Below are positions 45,863 to 59,565 of a stretch of DNA of 64,000 nucleotides, one piece after another. Below the pieces are notes generated by a model. The model was given only the letters and a program-made list of their open reading frames with translations. It had not been told where the DNA came from and searched no databases. The position numbers and the translations under genes are program-made. This DNA is from Atherinomorus stipes (lineage: Eukaryota > Chordata > Actinopteri > Atheriniformes > Atherinidae). The DNA lies in contig JALJCO010013442.1 of the NCBI GenBank assembly GCA_023101725.1, positions 1 through 64,000 of the forward strand, read 5' to 3'. The stretch's first letter is position 1, and each line of letters starts with the position of its first letter.

Positions 45863-48800
45863 GATTTTCATCCCTTACAACAAGGATTCTTTTTGCCTAT
45901 TAGTTTCAGTATGAATGTCTTATGTGTGTTAGTATTGATTTGGTCATGCAAACACAAAATGGGCAACGTGAGATCTGTTGAAAGGCATTGATCACCTCAG
46001 AGGGCTGACAACAAGCTCTTTTTCCCCTTTTATTTGAGGCTATGTCATTGTGCAAATGGAGGTCATATTTCAACTTTATCGAGTCCTTTGCCATCAGCGC
46101 AGCAGCAACAAGGAGTCAGCATAAAAAAATGCCTTCGGGTAGCAAACCTCACCTCCCATTTGGGGATAAAATATTCCATCCAAACACAGGAAGTATTTAT
46201 CAAGCTTGAAATTGACAATGTCAACAGCATAGCTAGTCGCACAACCCAACCATGCCGCATTTGTAGTTACCACAGCCTGTCGGGGGGGGGGGGGGGGGGC
46301 TTTGCTGAGCATGAGACAAATTATCTTTTGATTTGAAATGGACCATTTCCTTAAATACCTGTATTCTTAATGAGTTCAGCCCTCCCCTTCTTTTCCCCGA
46401 CAAGCTCTGTGCTTGTCTTTCCATTAGTGTCCAGGGAGTTAGCGGCGAGCTGCCCTACTGCCGGGCTGCCTGAGTGATTAACTCACGCTCGGGGCTGACA
46501 GGGGAGCTACAGCTGATAGAAGCAGCAGGGGCATAATGTGGGACTCTGTTTGGCTAAGCGGCAAGGAAAGCAGCGAATGGGTTAGAAAGGAAGCAGAAAA
46601 AAAAGGAAAAAGCAGGGAGCCAGGGATGATAGAGCGGATAACAAATGGACCGGGTGAATGCAAGAAGAGGAAGTGAGAAAGATGAGTGAATGGAGTTGGT
46701 AAAGAATGAAAGATGGGATCACAGGAAAAAAGCAGAGGATGACAAAACTAAAATGTACATTAACGAGTCTCTGAAAGGGAAGAAATATATAATATAAATG
46801 GAGAAAATGATGCAAGAGTAAGGGAAAAGATGCCAGGGCATCATCGGGGGGGAGAAATGTGAAAGGTAAAGGAGGCTCAGGGAGGGGAGAGAAATGCACA
46901 GGCCTGCAGGTGGGGAGTCCCTTGTGAGATAACAGTTAAGTCTATGTGGTGATAGAGGCTCAAGCAAAACTAATGATGTCGTCCAATTGAGAATAGGCCA
47001 TCTGAGACTAGTTTATATCTAATGGATGGTGGAGTAGGCTGTGCAGGTGTTTCAGTCAGCCTTTAGAGGAGTTCTCCCTTAAGCCCTCCTATGTATAGAA
47101 TGCCTGGTGGTATCAGGTTCCTCTAAATCATACAATGATGGGCAGCACTTTGTTTTCCATGCCCAGCTGGTGACTGCTGTAAATCAAAGTGACAGTTATG
47201 GGCTGAAGTCCATGAAGTGCTGATGAGAGGCAGGTTTTTTAGAGATTATTCTCCTGTGGTTGTAGAGTCTAGTATGGATACGGGTTCATTAGCAAAAATC
47301 TAATGATTCAGACAAAAACAGACCTTCCGCCTCGATATGGTGGTCCTCAAAAATCTGTTTGGTTTCCACGAACATGTTTCAAAACAAGGACTCCCTCTGG
47401 GATTTGTGATTAACAATTTACTATCAGCAGGGAGCAATTAAAAACGTCCTTTTATAACTGGCTTAAACATGCAAAACTAGACTTAAAAGCTGATTTTACA
47501 CTTTCAGTCATATGTTTGCTTGTTTATGTCAATCCTATTTTCCAGATGCTCTACTATAAATGAGAAGTTGCCACTTTTCTCTGTAGATGAGCATCTAATT
47601 TCATCCATTTATAGAACCAAGCAGTGAAAAAGCCATTGGACTAGACAAGATGAATATTACTGTGCCAGCATATTTTTTCAATCATTATGCATTAGCTGCA
47701 AATAGAGAGCATATCACACAGGGTTTTTTTTTTTTTTTTCTGCCTAAAAGGCCTGGAGGAATCCAACAATTTTGGTGGCAATAACTTTTGAAAAAAATTC
47801 TGAGGAGACAGATAAGATTCAGTATTGGAGTAGTGCTGCACATTAATTTTCTCCCTCCATATGAAATCATGGTGGCAGCGATTTCCCACTAGAAAATGCT
47901 TGGCTCTGTATTTTGTCATCTTATTAGTGTCTTCCTGTCCTGCTGCTGCTGTGGGTACTTTCCATATGTGACAATATGACAAGCAGTGCAAAGCCACTGG
48001 GCACCTTCAGGTGGGAAAGTGTCATTGAGGAGCGATGGCAAGTGTGCTGAAAAATGATAAATCCTGCTTTTAGTGAAAGTTCTACGCCCATATCTTCATT
48101 ATGCTTCAATACCCCTGGTTATTATAATTTCTGTTATTAATGTGGGGGTGGATATTAAAAATGGTACACCCTTGACAATTTGCCAGGAAGAAAAAGAAGT
48201 CTGCTTGAATTCATATTTCAGGTGGATGTAATAAGAACAAGAAAAGTTCCATATTTGAAAAGTAATGTATGCTCCAGAAAGCATTTGTCTTGTCTCTTCA
48301 GAAGCCAGAAGCTGAAACAAAATGTCCGCGTTCACACACACAGAGATACACTTTCTGCTATGCTTTGTACAGAGAATTGAAATATTAGTTATTCCCCTTC
48401 TTTTCCCCCTAACGTGGAAAAGCCTCGGAGCCGTCAAATAACTTTAGAGAAAGTGGGTGAAAACAGTCGGCATAAGAAGATTCACCAAGTGCCATCAAAA
48501 TACCGCAAAGTGTCATTCTCCATCTCAGTTCCTCTGGTGGCGTTTCCTTTGATGTCCTGTTAATAACATTAAATCATGATTAGATACACGAAAGACAAGT
48601 ATTGACTAAAACATGCAAATTTGGAGAAAATAAAACAAAAACGACAAAAAAAAACAAATGTGGGTTTTTCATGAAGGGCAGTTTATTGTATGTACAGCTA
48701 CATTCAAACTGCAGAGTTGAAAGATGCACAATTCATAGGCGTTATCACATCCATGGCTGCATCAAGGAAGACTGACATATATGCCTTTGCTCAGTGCAGC

Positions 48801-50888
48801 CAATTATTTCTCTCTCCAAGCGAGTACCGCTGTGCTGACTCTCAAATACTGACACATTCAGCAACAGCGTTTGAAGTCCCCCCCCCCCCTTTACCTTCTC
48901 AGTCTAAGAAAAGAGGACTTGCTTCTTTAAGTGCACGTCTTTGGAGTCAAGTCACTCTAATCAGCCTTGCATGGGCTCCCTCAGAGCTTTCTATTACAAA
49001 TATTTTAAAATCCCCAATTATGATAGTTTCCTTTCACTCATCAGCCTCGACGCCGTGGCTACAGAAGCTGCGAGGTCAGCGTGGGGGAGGCTGCGAAAAC
49101 AGACTTCAGAGACAAGCTCTGAAGATGGAACAAAAGAAAATCAACTTCAAGAGTTCAAATCGATTACATTAAAGCATGAATTCATACTCACATAATCCAT
49201 CTTCAAGCTAACCTTTAGCCTGTTTCATTATAAAGAAAGCACTACCTTAACAGGTAAGCGCCACAGGACTTAGCTGCTCCTCACATGTATTCACAGACCT
49301 GCTAGATATGCTTCTTTAAGCATCATGGACAACTTTTCAGCTTATAATGACTTGCATTAACAAAAGCAAAAAAAAATTACAATCTTATAATTTACGTTTG
49401 AAGATTAACAAAGTATTTTTATTCTCATTTCATCAGAGTTATGACAGTTTCCTTTAAAAGCAGTGACCACATGCTGACTCTGCCTGTAAACACTATTTTG
49501 TTTTGCCTAAGGGGCACAATGGAAGATCTAAAACCACAGTCTATCTCCTCTCCATCTTTTAAAGTCATTTTCTGAGCTGCTAATGATAATAAGAACATGC
49601 TCATGCTCAATATGCGTTTCATCCTCAGAGAACTCTTCTTAAATATTTATTTGCAAAGTTGAGGATTAAACCTTTGTGAAAACATTTTGTTCTACCTCAA
49701 GCTGTGTTCCCTCATTTATTTCTCCATTGAGTGCCTATATATGATGTGAAGTGAATTACAAAACCACAGTCACAGATCTGTTTGCTTCTTACAATGTCAG
49801 AGAAAGTGAGGCACCTATTTGGTTGGCAGACCACAATTAGACATTAAAAAAAAACAAACATAAAACAGAAATATGAGCCGTCACCGCACTATCTTCAACT
49901 CACATCACCACACTCAGCATGATCCCCTTCGTCTGACTAAAAGCAGGATTCAAGAGTGTGTTTTGGAGAAGGAAGCGGTGTGTTGTGCACCCTACTGTGG
50001 CAAGTTAAACGCTTTTTGTGTAGTATGTGTTCAGACAAAATGACAGAATATTTGTGATTCTTCTTCATTTTCAGACACGAGGCTTTATAAAAGACCGCAC
50101 TCCTACCACTCAGACATGAGACACATTTTAAAAAACAATATAAACATCTAAACAATATTTAAAGGCAATTTTCCTAAAAATGTGGCTAAATTGCCAATGT
50201 CCACTAAAGCTGTTATTTCTCATTCTCTTTTGAAACTGGAAATATGCGATAAATTTGATCAAATCTTTGCTTCTTGAAAACTATAAAGCCAAGTATTTTT
50301 TCTTTTATGTAACATAGGTACAGACACATCCCGGCAGAAAAGCCGGAAGTCACATTCGTAAATTGCTGGCCCCTGCTCAGCTTTGATTATACACATTTAC
50401 TGGGATATTATTACAATGACCTTCATTACTGTCACATTGTCCATTTAATTTCAGATTTTCATTCAGTTTTGCAAAAGTCTTGATGATGGAGTATAGGTGG
50501 TGTTTCAGTGTCCTTCAAACCCCGTAGATTCTTCTTAGATTGAGGTGGAAGTGATAGCCATCCATATATGATGATCCCTATTTTCTGGTTTGTTCTTGGG
50601 TTTTTAGTTCAGGTTGAGTATTCTACTGTTTGTTGTTCCTTCCCGAATGTCTACTTCAGGAAGTGATACAATTCCTGAAACGCTGATATAATTTGTATGT
50701 CAACACTTTGGACACATTTTGGCTCGTATGGCCACCTGCCTTTTGAATTGTCATTCCACATTCTCGTTGTCTCTTAACGTACATTGTGATATAGTTAAAT
50801 GCTGGGATTGACATCTCAGATAGATTATTTTGCTATACAGTGGTGACAGGCCTTTTTATAAATACAGTTAGCATATTACTGATTGACT
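45863..50888. other. Five kb with few repeats and no gene recognised
   Basis: Includes an 18-G run at 46282-46299, a 15-T run near 47723 and a C10 run near 48879. Several blocks (46360-46560, 47930-48130) are of mixed composition and lack repeat signatures. No splice-consistent coding blocks were found on either strand. It could hold regulatory DNA, but the sequence alone cannot show that. Confidence 0.4.
46282..46299 (+). repeat. Poly-G run, 18 bases
   Basis: Eighteen consecutive G on the plus strand. Confidence 0.9.
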
Positions 50889-51430
50889 TAAGCCTAATTT
50901 ATAGTCGTCTGTAAAGTCTACTACGTAGGTTACGGAGAGCCTGTCGGAGAGCCTCTCCGTCGTCTCCGGCTGCACAAAATATTTTTTAAGTGTTCGTCAC
51001 TCTGTCAAGGGGCGACGGAGACGACAAGGGCTGTGATTGGTCTATCACTATGTAAACCCTTGCAGCGGCATTTTTAAACTGGCTAGCCTACGAAAACGCA
51101 GATATGAGTCCAACCAAAGAACGTTTGGCTGAAGAAGTGAGGAAATACCAAAATCGCACCATTGTCTTTATTTTGCATCAAAAGTATCTCTGTTATTCAG
51201 CTGCAGCAGCAACAACAACAGTCTTTCTCTCTCGGACGCCATTGCTCACTGTAACCGGAAGCAAAATAACCCCCGTAACCCCCGAAGTTACCAACCATCG
51301 GCATCATATGAGTGGGTCAGTCTTGCGTAGCGACCCCTACTTATCGGGCAGGAAATTGCACTGTGTATGCAGCACCATGACAGAGAACTATGAAGGCTGG
51401 AGGGGTCTACGTCGTTACGCAGTTGGATAA
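50889..51430 (+). mobile_element. PIF/Harbinger-like relic with MADF start
   Basis: AGCCTAATTTATAGTCGTCT at 50891 resembles Harbinger termini. A CpG-rich leader with repeated CTCCGTCGTCTCCG and CGGAGACGAC follows. The frame at 51104 opens MSPTKERLAEEVRKYQNRTI, like the start of a MADF domain (E-x-L-x-E-x-V-R-K-Y), then departs from the family after about 20 residues while staying open to 51430. The right end near 51425 is unclear. It is a second, separate relic of the type seen at 35375. Confidence 0.5.
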
Positions 51431-51689
51431 CGCACTATGCAGTCAGAGAAGTAGCCTTTAGTTGTCTTTAATAGAAGCTGGTACTGTGCATTATATGGGT
51501 TGTACACAACACTACTAATCAGGGATCCATTCAAAAAAGTTAAGTTGTAAATCTGACACATTTAGATTAAATATCATCCACCACTGGTTGCTGATTCTCA
51601 ATAAAATTAAATTTCAATACAATTAATTGTTTTGTATAATACTTAATGTTTAGTGTTTTTCTAAATTTAATTTCATGCTGTTGGTTCTG

Positions 51690-51800
51690 ATTTGTTAATT
51701 GATTCTTGATTATTTTGATTTTATTTATTGTGCCTGTACAGCACTTTGTTCAGCTGTTGTTGTCTTGAAAGTGCTCTATAAATAAAGTTGGCTCGTCTAG
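51690..51800 (+). mobile_element. LINE-like 3' tail
   Basis: GTACAGCACTTTGTTCAGCT then GAAAGTGCTCTATAAATAAA and GTTGGCT matches the 3' tail of an abundant teleost L2-like LINE (GCGCTATATAAATAAAGTT type). No coding part is attached. Confidence 0.55.
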
Positions 51801-54269
51801 GCTTGGTTAATGGAAAATTGAAAGCATCTCTTTGTTTTCAATTAGCCTTTTAATATTATGGTGTATTTAGATATAAACTGCCAACACATGGCCTGGTGTA
51901 TCACTCTCAACAAAGTTTGACGGTTTCATTGACCCTGAGGACTAATAATTTCACAGAATCGCTTGATCATGTGACCCTAAGTATCAGTGACTTGAACTGG
52001 AAACTGAGTGTATACAATCTAATGAAACGCTTCCATTATGTAACCCTAAAAGGTCACAGTCAGCGTGTATTAAAAAGTCAGCGTTCCACTGTGGGAGATC
52101 AGCACACACCTCTGCCAGCTGACACACACCAAGGACATAACACAGAATGGGGTTAATAGAGTTCAGGTGACACTCATTTGCTGTTTATCAAACTTCTGAA
52201 CTTCAAGCTGAGACCTGTGGCCTCGGGGACAAGCTGCCACCACAACAAACCTCCTCAAGAGTTTGTTGTGTTAATTTTTGAAATATTCAGCAGTTGATGT
52301 TTTTTTCTATCTGAGGTGTCTGAAAGCTAAAGGTCTAAGGTTTAGTAATAGAATAAAACAATATACTAATATTAAAATGTTGTTGCATTAGATTTTCCAT
52401 TTAAATCAATCCCCTAGAAACATTCCTCATGGTTGTATTGATGATATGATGAAATAACGATAATATTTCTTTCATGGTTTCAGGACCTTCTTCTGCTTCT
52501 ACTGTGTATGTGTTGCCTAGCTCACCTATTCATACAAATTTATCTTATTGTGCACTTCTCTTGTGAGAAATTACCTCTGATGAGACCCGTTGACCGGGGG
52601 GGGGGACTGAATAGAAAGGCAGCATAGATCATTTCAGGAAACTCATAGAGTCCACCAACCTTTAACAAGTTACTTGGAAGTAATTGCCTCAAACACTTTT
52701 TTTTTTTTTTTTTTTTTTGGTGAGGTTTTTCCCTGCCAGTCCACATTACCATGAGCAGCTTCATGGAGAAACCAGACTGTGATAAAGAAATAGCAATGAT
52801 GGAAGGAGAGTAAGGTATTAACATGTTTTTAACACTTTTCTTTTCAACCTTTTTTATGCAAAAAAAAAGAAAAAAAGAAAAGTACGGGCTGTTCCTTAAC
52901 ATTTTCCAAGACACCAAGAACATGGTATAGGTGGTCAAATGAACAGGGCACCTCTTGACAGATAACAGTGCAAAGAGACCCCCTGGACATATTTGTCTTA
53001 AACTTTATCATAATTTGTTGTAAGAGACAATAAACTGCCTTGAGACTTCATCTTAGGTTTGTTCAGAGTCCTGCTGAGATCCTTAAAATAATACTGCTCT
53101 GCAGAGGCATAATAGTAAAATGAGTTGTCTGAGTGATGCGGATTCAGGCTCTACTTGGCTGATTAGTAAAGATGTATTTCTCTGTCACTTGACAATTTGT
53201 TTCACTGTGTGAAACATGACTACAAATAACTGCATATCTAACCTACAGAGTAGGCTATTAGAATGAGTCTGACATCAGCAACCTCAAACACTGCCTAGCA
53301 TCGCAGTAGAACTGTGGCTATTATAAGTAGATAGGAAGTTAGCTAACGTGATGAGGTAAAAGCTAATATATTGATAGTAAAATGTAGCTCTATTTTACTA
53401 TATAGGGATTCAAAGTGTTTATGTATAGATTAAATGTATGATCAGTACTCACTTTCGAACTTGTAGGAATCCAGCAGAGTTAACGAGTGAAGAAGTCTCG
53501 ATGTAGCCATTAGCCTTAGAGAGCCCACTAGCTAACGCTGCAAAGGTTCCCATCATTGAACTATCAATCAAAAAAATCACCGTCCAATGGGAGAGGACTT
53601 CTCAGAAGACCCGCCCACCTGAGGCGTTGCGAACAAAAGCACAGGAAGCGCAACGGAGAAACTGAGGAAACGTAACTGCAAAGATGGCAGCGAGAGCAAA
53701 ACTCTGATCAGTGAGAATGAAACACAGGAAACTGATAGCAAAATATGATCTGTCACACAAAACAAAGACAAAAACTTTATACAATAGTTATTATAGAATT
53801 GGATTGCAAATAGTTTTATTTTTTAAATCTTTTTTTTATTTTTCACTGTTTTTTTTCTCTCAAATTCGTAATTTCTGTTTGATCTTCTAAGTATTTTTAT
53901 TCATTCTGTAGGCACAAATGTAATCCCATACTTATGTATCATTACCAAAGTACAAAAACAAAAGCATGTTTGGCTAGCGTTAGCTAACTAAACTAATGTT
54001 AGGGATGTTAAAGATGTCAGTTTTTCACGTTTGAGATGTGGCTTGGGAAAGGGCAAAAAATACACCCTGTCGCCCAACCTCAGGATACCTCGTGTCAGAG
54101 TTGCATGTATCCCATGCACACCAATTGACCATTTTAGACTAAAAAAAAACACATAAAAACAAAACAAACTTACAAAAATGGACAAACTTCAATGCACGTC
54201 AGTGGACGTTCAAGCTGAGAATGTCCGAGTGTATTGGGTTAGCTGTGTGCACTGTGGACTGGCCTATCA
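51801..54269. other. No gene; T22 run at 52697-52718
   Basis: AT-rich, with a G10 run near 52597. A segment at 53440-53760 is GC-richer and may be an unidentified element. No paired ends seen. Confidence 0.4.
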
Positions 54270-54485
54270 CGTTTGGGGGTGTGGTCAATTGGTTACTCTA
54301 AAGTGCCCCTAGGATTTAATGTGAGCGTAATTGGTTGCCTGTCTCTCTATTATTGGTGTGTTGGTCCTGTGACAGACTGGCGACCTGTCCAGGGTGTCCC
54401 CTGCCTCTCGCCTAATAATAGTGGGGGTTGCTGGGATAGGCTCCAGCAACCCCTGCGACCCTGAACTGGACAAGCGTTATAGAAG
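54270..54485 (+). mobile_element. Abundant teleost retroposon tail
   Basis: GTGACAGACTGGCGACCTGT, CCAGGGTGTCCCCTGCCTCT, GCTGGGATAGGCTCCAGCA and GACAAGCGTTATAGAAGA, in this order, form a very common teleost non-LTR 3' region. The start is uncertain. Confidence 0.7.
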
Positions 54486-55171
54486 AAGACTAAACTACTC
54501 CAGCAATTACCATATTGTCGCCATCATAACAGCTAAGAGATCCTTGCTCTCTATCATCAGCAATTGTTCCGATTGGTTGGTTCCGATTGGTTCTGCCTTT
54601 TGTTCCTTGCAAACATGATTGGTAGTCACCCACACTGTTCTAAGAGCTAGTGCTAATGCAGGTAGTTGCAGAGATGGGTGCTGAAAATGGTTTTGCCTTC
54701 AGTTAGAACTTCAGGAGCAAAGAAAAGAAAGGATGTCAGGAGTCACAAAGGAGTTATTATCCATCTGCTATTAACTCATCAACAAGACCAGAATAACTAA
54801 GTAAAAAGAAAAACTTCTCTCCTTTCATCAGTGTATCATTATGTCAGGTAACAGAATCACTGTCAGAAAGTTCAGAGAGAAAATGGTGAGGATGGGTAAA
54901 GGCAGAGTGAGGGACTGAGACAGGTGAGCTACAGTTGGGACTTGGTCAACAGTTACATGGCACACTGAAATGTTTACCTGACCATCACATAATAACATAC
55001 AGACTACAGGCCTTTGCATCACACACCTGTTCTGAATATTTCATCTGAAAGATTTGCATGGCAACGTTTTTAATCAAATTAATGTCAAGTAAATGGGTAC
55101 GTTCACATCAGTGACGAAATTCCTTCCAGCAATTTTGTGGCATTTATTCTTTCAATCTGAGGTCGATTTTC

Positions 55172-55592
55172 TTAAAGATGCGATGGCATAGCAGTATAAT
55201 TTCATGTACAGTAAGTGATGTTGCTGCATATGTCAGTTCTCCAAAGAAAAATAACGCCACCTTTTACACAGAGGCATTGTTTTGGCACGCTAGATTTTCC
55301 TTCTCAACAAAAGTGTTGGAGTCGGTAATGATATGCAGCTTCACCCGGAGACCAAGTTAATTTAATTTTGATTGGCTACACCATATTTGGTCAATAAGGT
55401 CAATAAGCTATCGGCCAGAGTTTGCTAAAGGTTATCTGTTAGCGTCATGGGCACTTCAGACAGTGAACTATGTTTATCAGACAAGACAGCATTTAGAAAA
55501 TAAATTTACGGGTAATGACAATGTTGTGGTCGCCTCCTTCAGTGTTGCTACAGAAGTTTTCTTTTAAATTAATCTGTCCAAAAACCCAGACA
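55172..55592 (-). mobile_element. MITE copy, same family as 23908-24689
   Basis: On the plus strand it begins TTAAAGATGCGATGGCATAG, a variant of the reversed right end of the 23908 element. It continues in reverse through ATTTACGGGTAATGACAATG and CTTCAGTGTTGCTACAGAAG. The other terminal portion (about 350 bp) is missing, so the copy is truncated. Confidence 0.65.
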
Positions 55593-55869
55593 TGAATTAA
55601 TCCATGTTGCGGTTGGAGGAGAGGGGAGGGAGGAGGCTGTTCACTTGATAGAACGCTCTAATTGGAGAATATTTATTAAGTAGAATGATAAGCTTATCTG
55701 ATTCAACAGTTTTTGAACAAAGAAACAAAAATATCATTATATATAAGTGAAATACTGGAAAATTAAGAGCAAAGTAGTTAAGAGCCAAGACAACAACAAA
55801 GAACAGAGAATCAGAGTAGGCTACTCGGGGGAGTGCGGGGTGTGCATAAAAGAGAATAAAAATTTTTAA

Positions 55870-56132
55870 AGAAAGAAAATAAACTAGTTAGAATTAAAAG
55901 CTAAACGAAAAAAATAGGTCTTTAGCTTAGGTTTAAAAGAGCCCAGTTCAGTCGTGAGACGAATGTTGGGGGGCAGCGAGTTCCATAATCTCGGGCCAGC
56001 AGCTGAGAACGAGTGGCCAGCCCGCTGTTTCAGCTTCATCCTTGGGGCTTCTAAAAGAAATTGGCCAACTGAACGAAGGGCCCTGCTGGGGTCCCGGCAG
56101 ACTAGCAGGTCAGCCAGATGAGGGGGGGCCAT
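55870..56132 (-). mobile_element. L2-like LINE, C-terminal end only
   Basis: The minus-strand frame 56132-55884 reads PPHLADLLVCRDPSRALRS, then QRAGHSFSAAGPRLWNSLPP, SFKPKLKTYFFRLAF and a stop. This is the standard C-terminus of teleost L2/Rex-type LINEs ((F)S..APRLWNSLP...SFK..LKT.LF). Nothing upstream is left. Downstream is a short 3' UTR. A 12-T run at 56154 marks the other side of the truncation. Confidence 0.75.
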
Positions 56133-56169
56133 TTATGGTCAAGCACTAAAACTTTTTTTTTTTTTGCAT

Positions 56170-56920
56170 GATAAAACTTTAAGGGATCAGATATCTTAAC
56201 ATCATAACATCATAAGTGCCGAAGACACTTCCCTTCCAGGGGACTCTGTGGACCACTTTCACGTCCCTCCAAATGTTAAAATCAAATCTACACCCCTGCG
56301 TCCCATACTTTCTGCAGCATGGGAAAGTTTTTCTCCATAAACTGGAGAAATAACCTCCCCACTGAACATTATCTAGGTTGCAAGTACATTACTTTTAACA
56401 TACTTGACAGAAATTTTATCACGATTCAACATCAGTAATTTCATCCATTTCCAGAGTGGTGATTGTGGGTAATGGGAAGCCACTGAGTTTAAACTTTTTA
56501 AATTAGAACCATTCATAAATTCCCGACCATCTTGTGATGGGATTAAACTGGCCGAAACGCCTGTCAAGTTTTGTACCTTTCCAGGCTGCGAGTAATATAG
56601 TGTCATTTTTACATCATTACAAGTCCTCTCAAATACTCCATGCTCATATACTATCCATACACATCTATGAACCCAGCTTTGATCTCAGCCAAAAGATTCA
56701 TCGCATACTCTTGCATAGCCGTGGTGTATTGTGTTGTATGTCCTCATGGACAGAAAATATACAGTTTAAACACCTGAAAAAAGTACTCATAACTACCTCT
56801 CTATTAGTCTACATCTCACATATGCAAACGTGCAACGTTATAGTCGCTGATAAAATTAAATGCATTGACTAATTTGAATAGACATAAGCATTTTACTGAC
56901 ATCATGTTGGTGATGTGAGG

Positions 56921-56955
<35 letters not shown>

Positions 56956-59565
56956 TGGGCGAGGTAGAAGGATGGTGTCTATGGCATACTCTTCCCTCCT
57001 CCATTATGTTTAGGAAATGTGGATATGAATAAAACATACCCTCCGTTTCTTAGGACATTCATGCAGAGCCACAATCCCGTGCTTTGCTCTGGTACCTCCA
57101 TCTGAGGAATACAAACATCCTACGTGAGTGTATTCCTTCTTTGAATGTTTTAAATATATTCTGCACAGATCCTCACTCTCATTCGGTCCTGCTTTGTTCC
57201 ATCTGTTTGTAGACACTCAGGAGATGGTAAGATCCATTCTTCATGCGGTTGATATTCTTTGATATTTGTCCAAACAATGTTGAGGTGTCTGTCACTAAGA
57301 TTTTGCAAACATTCAGACATGAAGTTTGCAGAGATGGAATAGCCTTCAGACAAAAGAAATGATGAACTCAGATCTTTTACGCTGTCACTCAGGGTGATGA
57401 ATGCTCAATGAGCAGATTCTGGAGCTGTCCTTATCTTTGAGGACAGTTTTACTCTCGTGCTGGTGCTCTTGCAGGAGTAGACAAATTAAAAACCTCTGAG
57501 AGCACTACTGAAGTTGGCATTTAACTGGTTCAAGTTGCAGCATCCTCCAACAACCTAAATGAGATGTTTAAAGCTGGAAAAACTACAGTCCAGGAGTTTC
57601 AGAGTAGATATCTGCAAAACTGTGTTACTACCGATAGACTTTTCCTGAATGGATAGGCTCATAAAGGCTGCACTTATTTGGCCACCTAATCTTGTAGAAA
57701 CTAATAAATTGCAAAGGCCGACAGCAAGCATGCCTGTATTTTTTTTTTTTAATATCAAAATCAGCGTTTTAATTATGCTTTTATCTTAAGATCACAAAGC
57801 TTGTTGTTCAGGTGATAAGTTCATTTTTTTCATTATCTTAAGAAATTAGCCTTTTGTTGTCATCAAGATAATAGTTGCTGTGACTTATCACAAAATACTG
57901 AGCTTTGTTTTCTTAAGATCGCAGGATAATCAAGGTGAGCTCCATAATTAGCATTTAGCAGCTAATTTAATTTGTATTGGTGCAACTGACTCTATAATAA
58001 TTAAAGTGTGCATGCGTAACTCTGCTCGCTGGCTGGTAATGACTTTCCTGAACTTTAGCAAAGAGACACATTTGCTTTTTTAAATTAATTAAACAATTAT
58101 CTTGAGAATAAACATGCCTTGTTATCCCCAGATAAGGATGTTTAATAAATTCTCAAACTTGGCTGCTCTCAGCTTCTAAGAAAGAGTTCTTTAATGCAAG
58201 AATATTTTAATGTCATCATTGACATTCAGCTTTATTTGTCCTGGTAATTGCAGATTTCATGAGTCAGTTACAGTCAGAACGATGAAATAAAGGCAACACT
58301 TCTTCCCAACTTCTGTCCTCTTTCACTCCAAAGTAAAATGATCATTTCTAAAAGCTGCTCGGTTAAATGTAACTAATATCTACTTTGTTGCGTTTCAGTT
58401 TTAAACGATAATGATGATGATAGTGATGTCATACAGTACCTGCTCACAGTTTTTCACCCTTGAGCCTTTTGCTCTTAAGTTTTCCAATTTGCAATGAATG
58501 CTCTATTTATTCATTGCACATCATTTTTTCTGTTGATTTTTACACACTTGTTTTATTCCTTGGTCTATGCTGAATTACTACAGTTCCTTCCTCCTTATCT
58601 TTGTTGCTTGTTGATCATTTTATTTGTAACAACTTGAGCTGCAGAGTATACTCTGTTGAAAGTTTATCAAATAATCTATTTGGCAGATTCAAGCAGCTGC
58701 TGCAGAGGAATGAAGTCCAAAAAACACTGAAACTGAACAGATTCATTTCTAGGTCTGTTTTTAAGAACACTGTTATATAAGCTCTCACACACATGCAGCT
58801 ATTTGTAAATCTCCTTTTTTTTCTTTTTCTTTTTTTTAATACTGACATCTGATATGATTTGTCTAGTGCTTAATTTCCTATATTCGATATGCAACCAGCC
58901 AACGTGTGGCTAATTCTAATGTTTCTGATAACTTGGTAACTTAATCAACTTAAAACCAGACATATTATACAGCTTCAAAGCAAGTCAGTCTGTAGCAGCA
59001 GCAGCTGCACCGTAGTCACATGACTCTGAAAGGAATGCTGGGAAATGAAGTTCTTCTAGGATAAGGGACTTTTTCACCTGCTGGACAAATGAAACAACAA
59101 GATCTCACTAGATTTCATGAGAAAAAATATTGATACAACACTTTTGAATATCGATATGGTATTGCAACACAAAATATCATGATATTTCAGTATATAGATA
59201 CTGTATTTTGTTATACCCCAGTGATGCATGGCCACGAGTCTTTGTTGTCATTAATTAAGTAAAAATCAAAACTGATACCAATATTTTCCAATATTACATT
59301 TTAATTCTGATCTTGATTGATAATATCGGTGGGTGGATAATATCGGTGATCTCTACTGGACAGTACGCTCATGTTAATTGTCTCACTATATTGTTTGTAC
59401 TTTTTTTTCATCAATTATAATGCTTATACCTACTGAATGCAAGCAGTGAGTGTTTGTAACAACTTCCAAATATATGCTACTTTTTTTAAACATTTTTAGT
59501 TTTCTTTTTTTTTTTTTACCGTCTTTACTTTAAAAGACTGCCTGTTGGCCCTTTAAATTTGTTTA
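56170..59565. other. No gene; simple repeats
   Basis: (CT)n at 56924-56952. At 57780-57930 TCTTAAGATCACAAAGCTTG and GAGCTTTGTTTTCTTAAGAT repeat in opposite senses, as in a common teleost MITE core. No supported gene. Confidence 0.45.

Noticed and set aside
46582..46967. Leu/Pro-rich minus-strand frames
   Set aside because: Produced by a purine-rich plus strand; no conserved pattern.
48690..49172. 160-codon plus-strand frame
   Set aside because: Crosses a C-run, has no domain-like pattern, no splice or promoter context.
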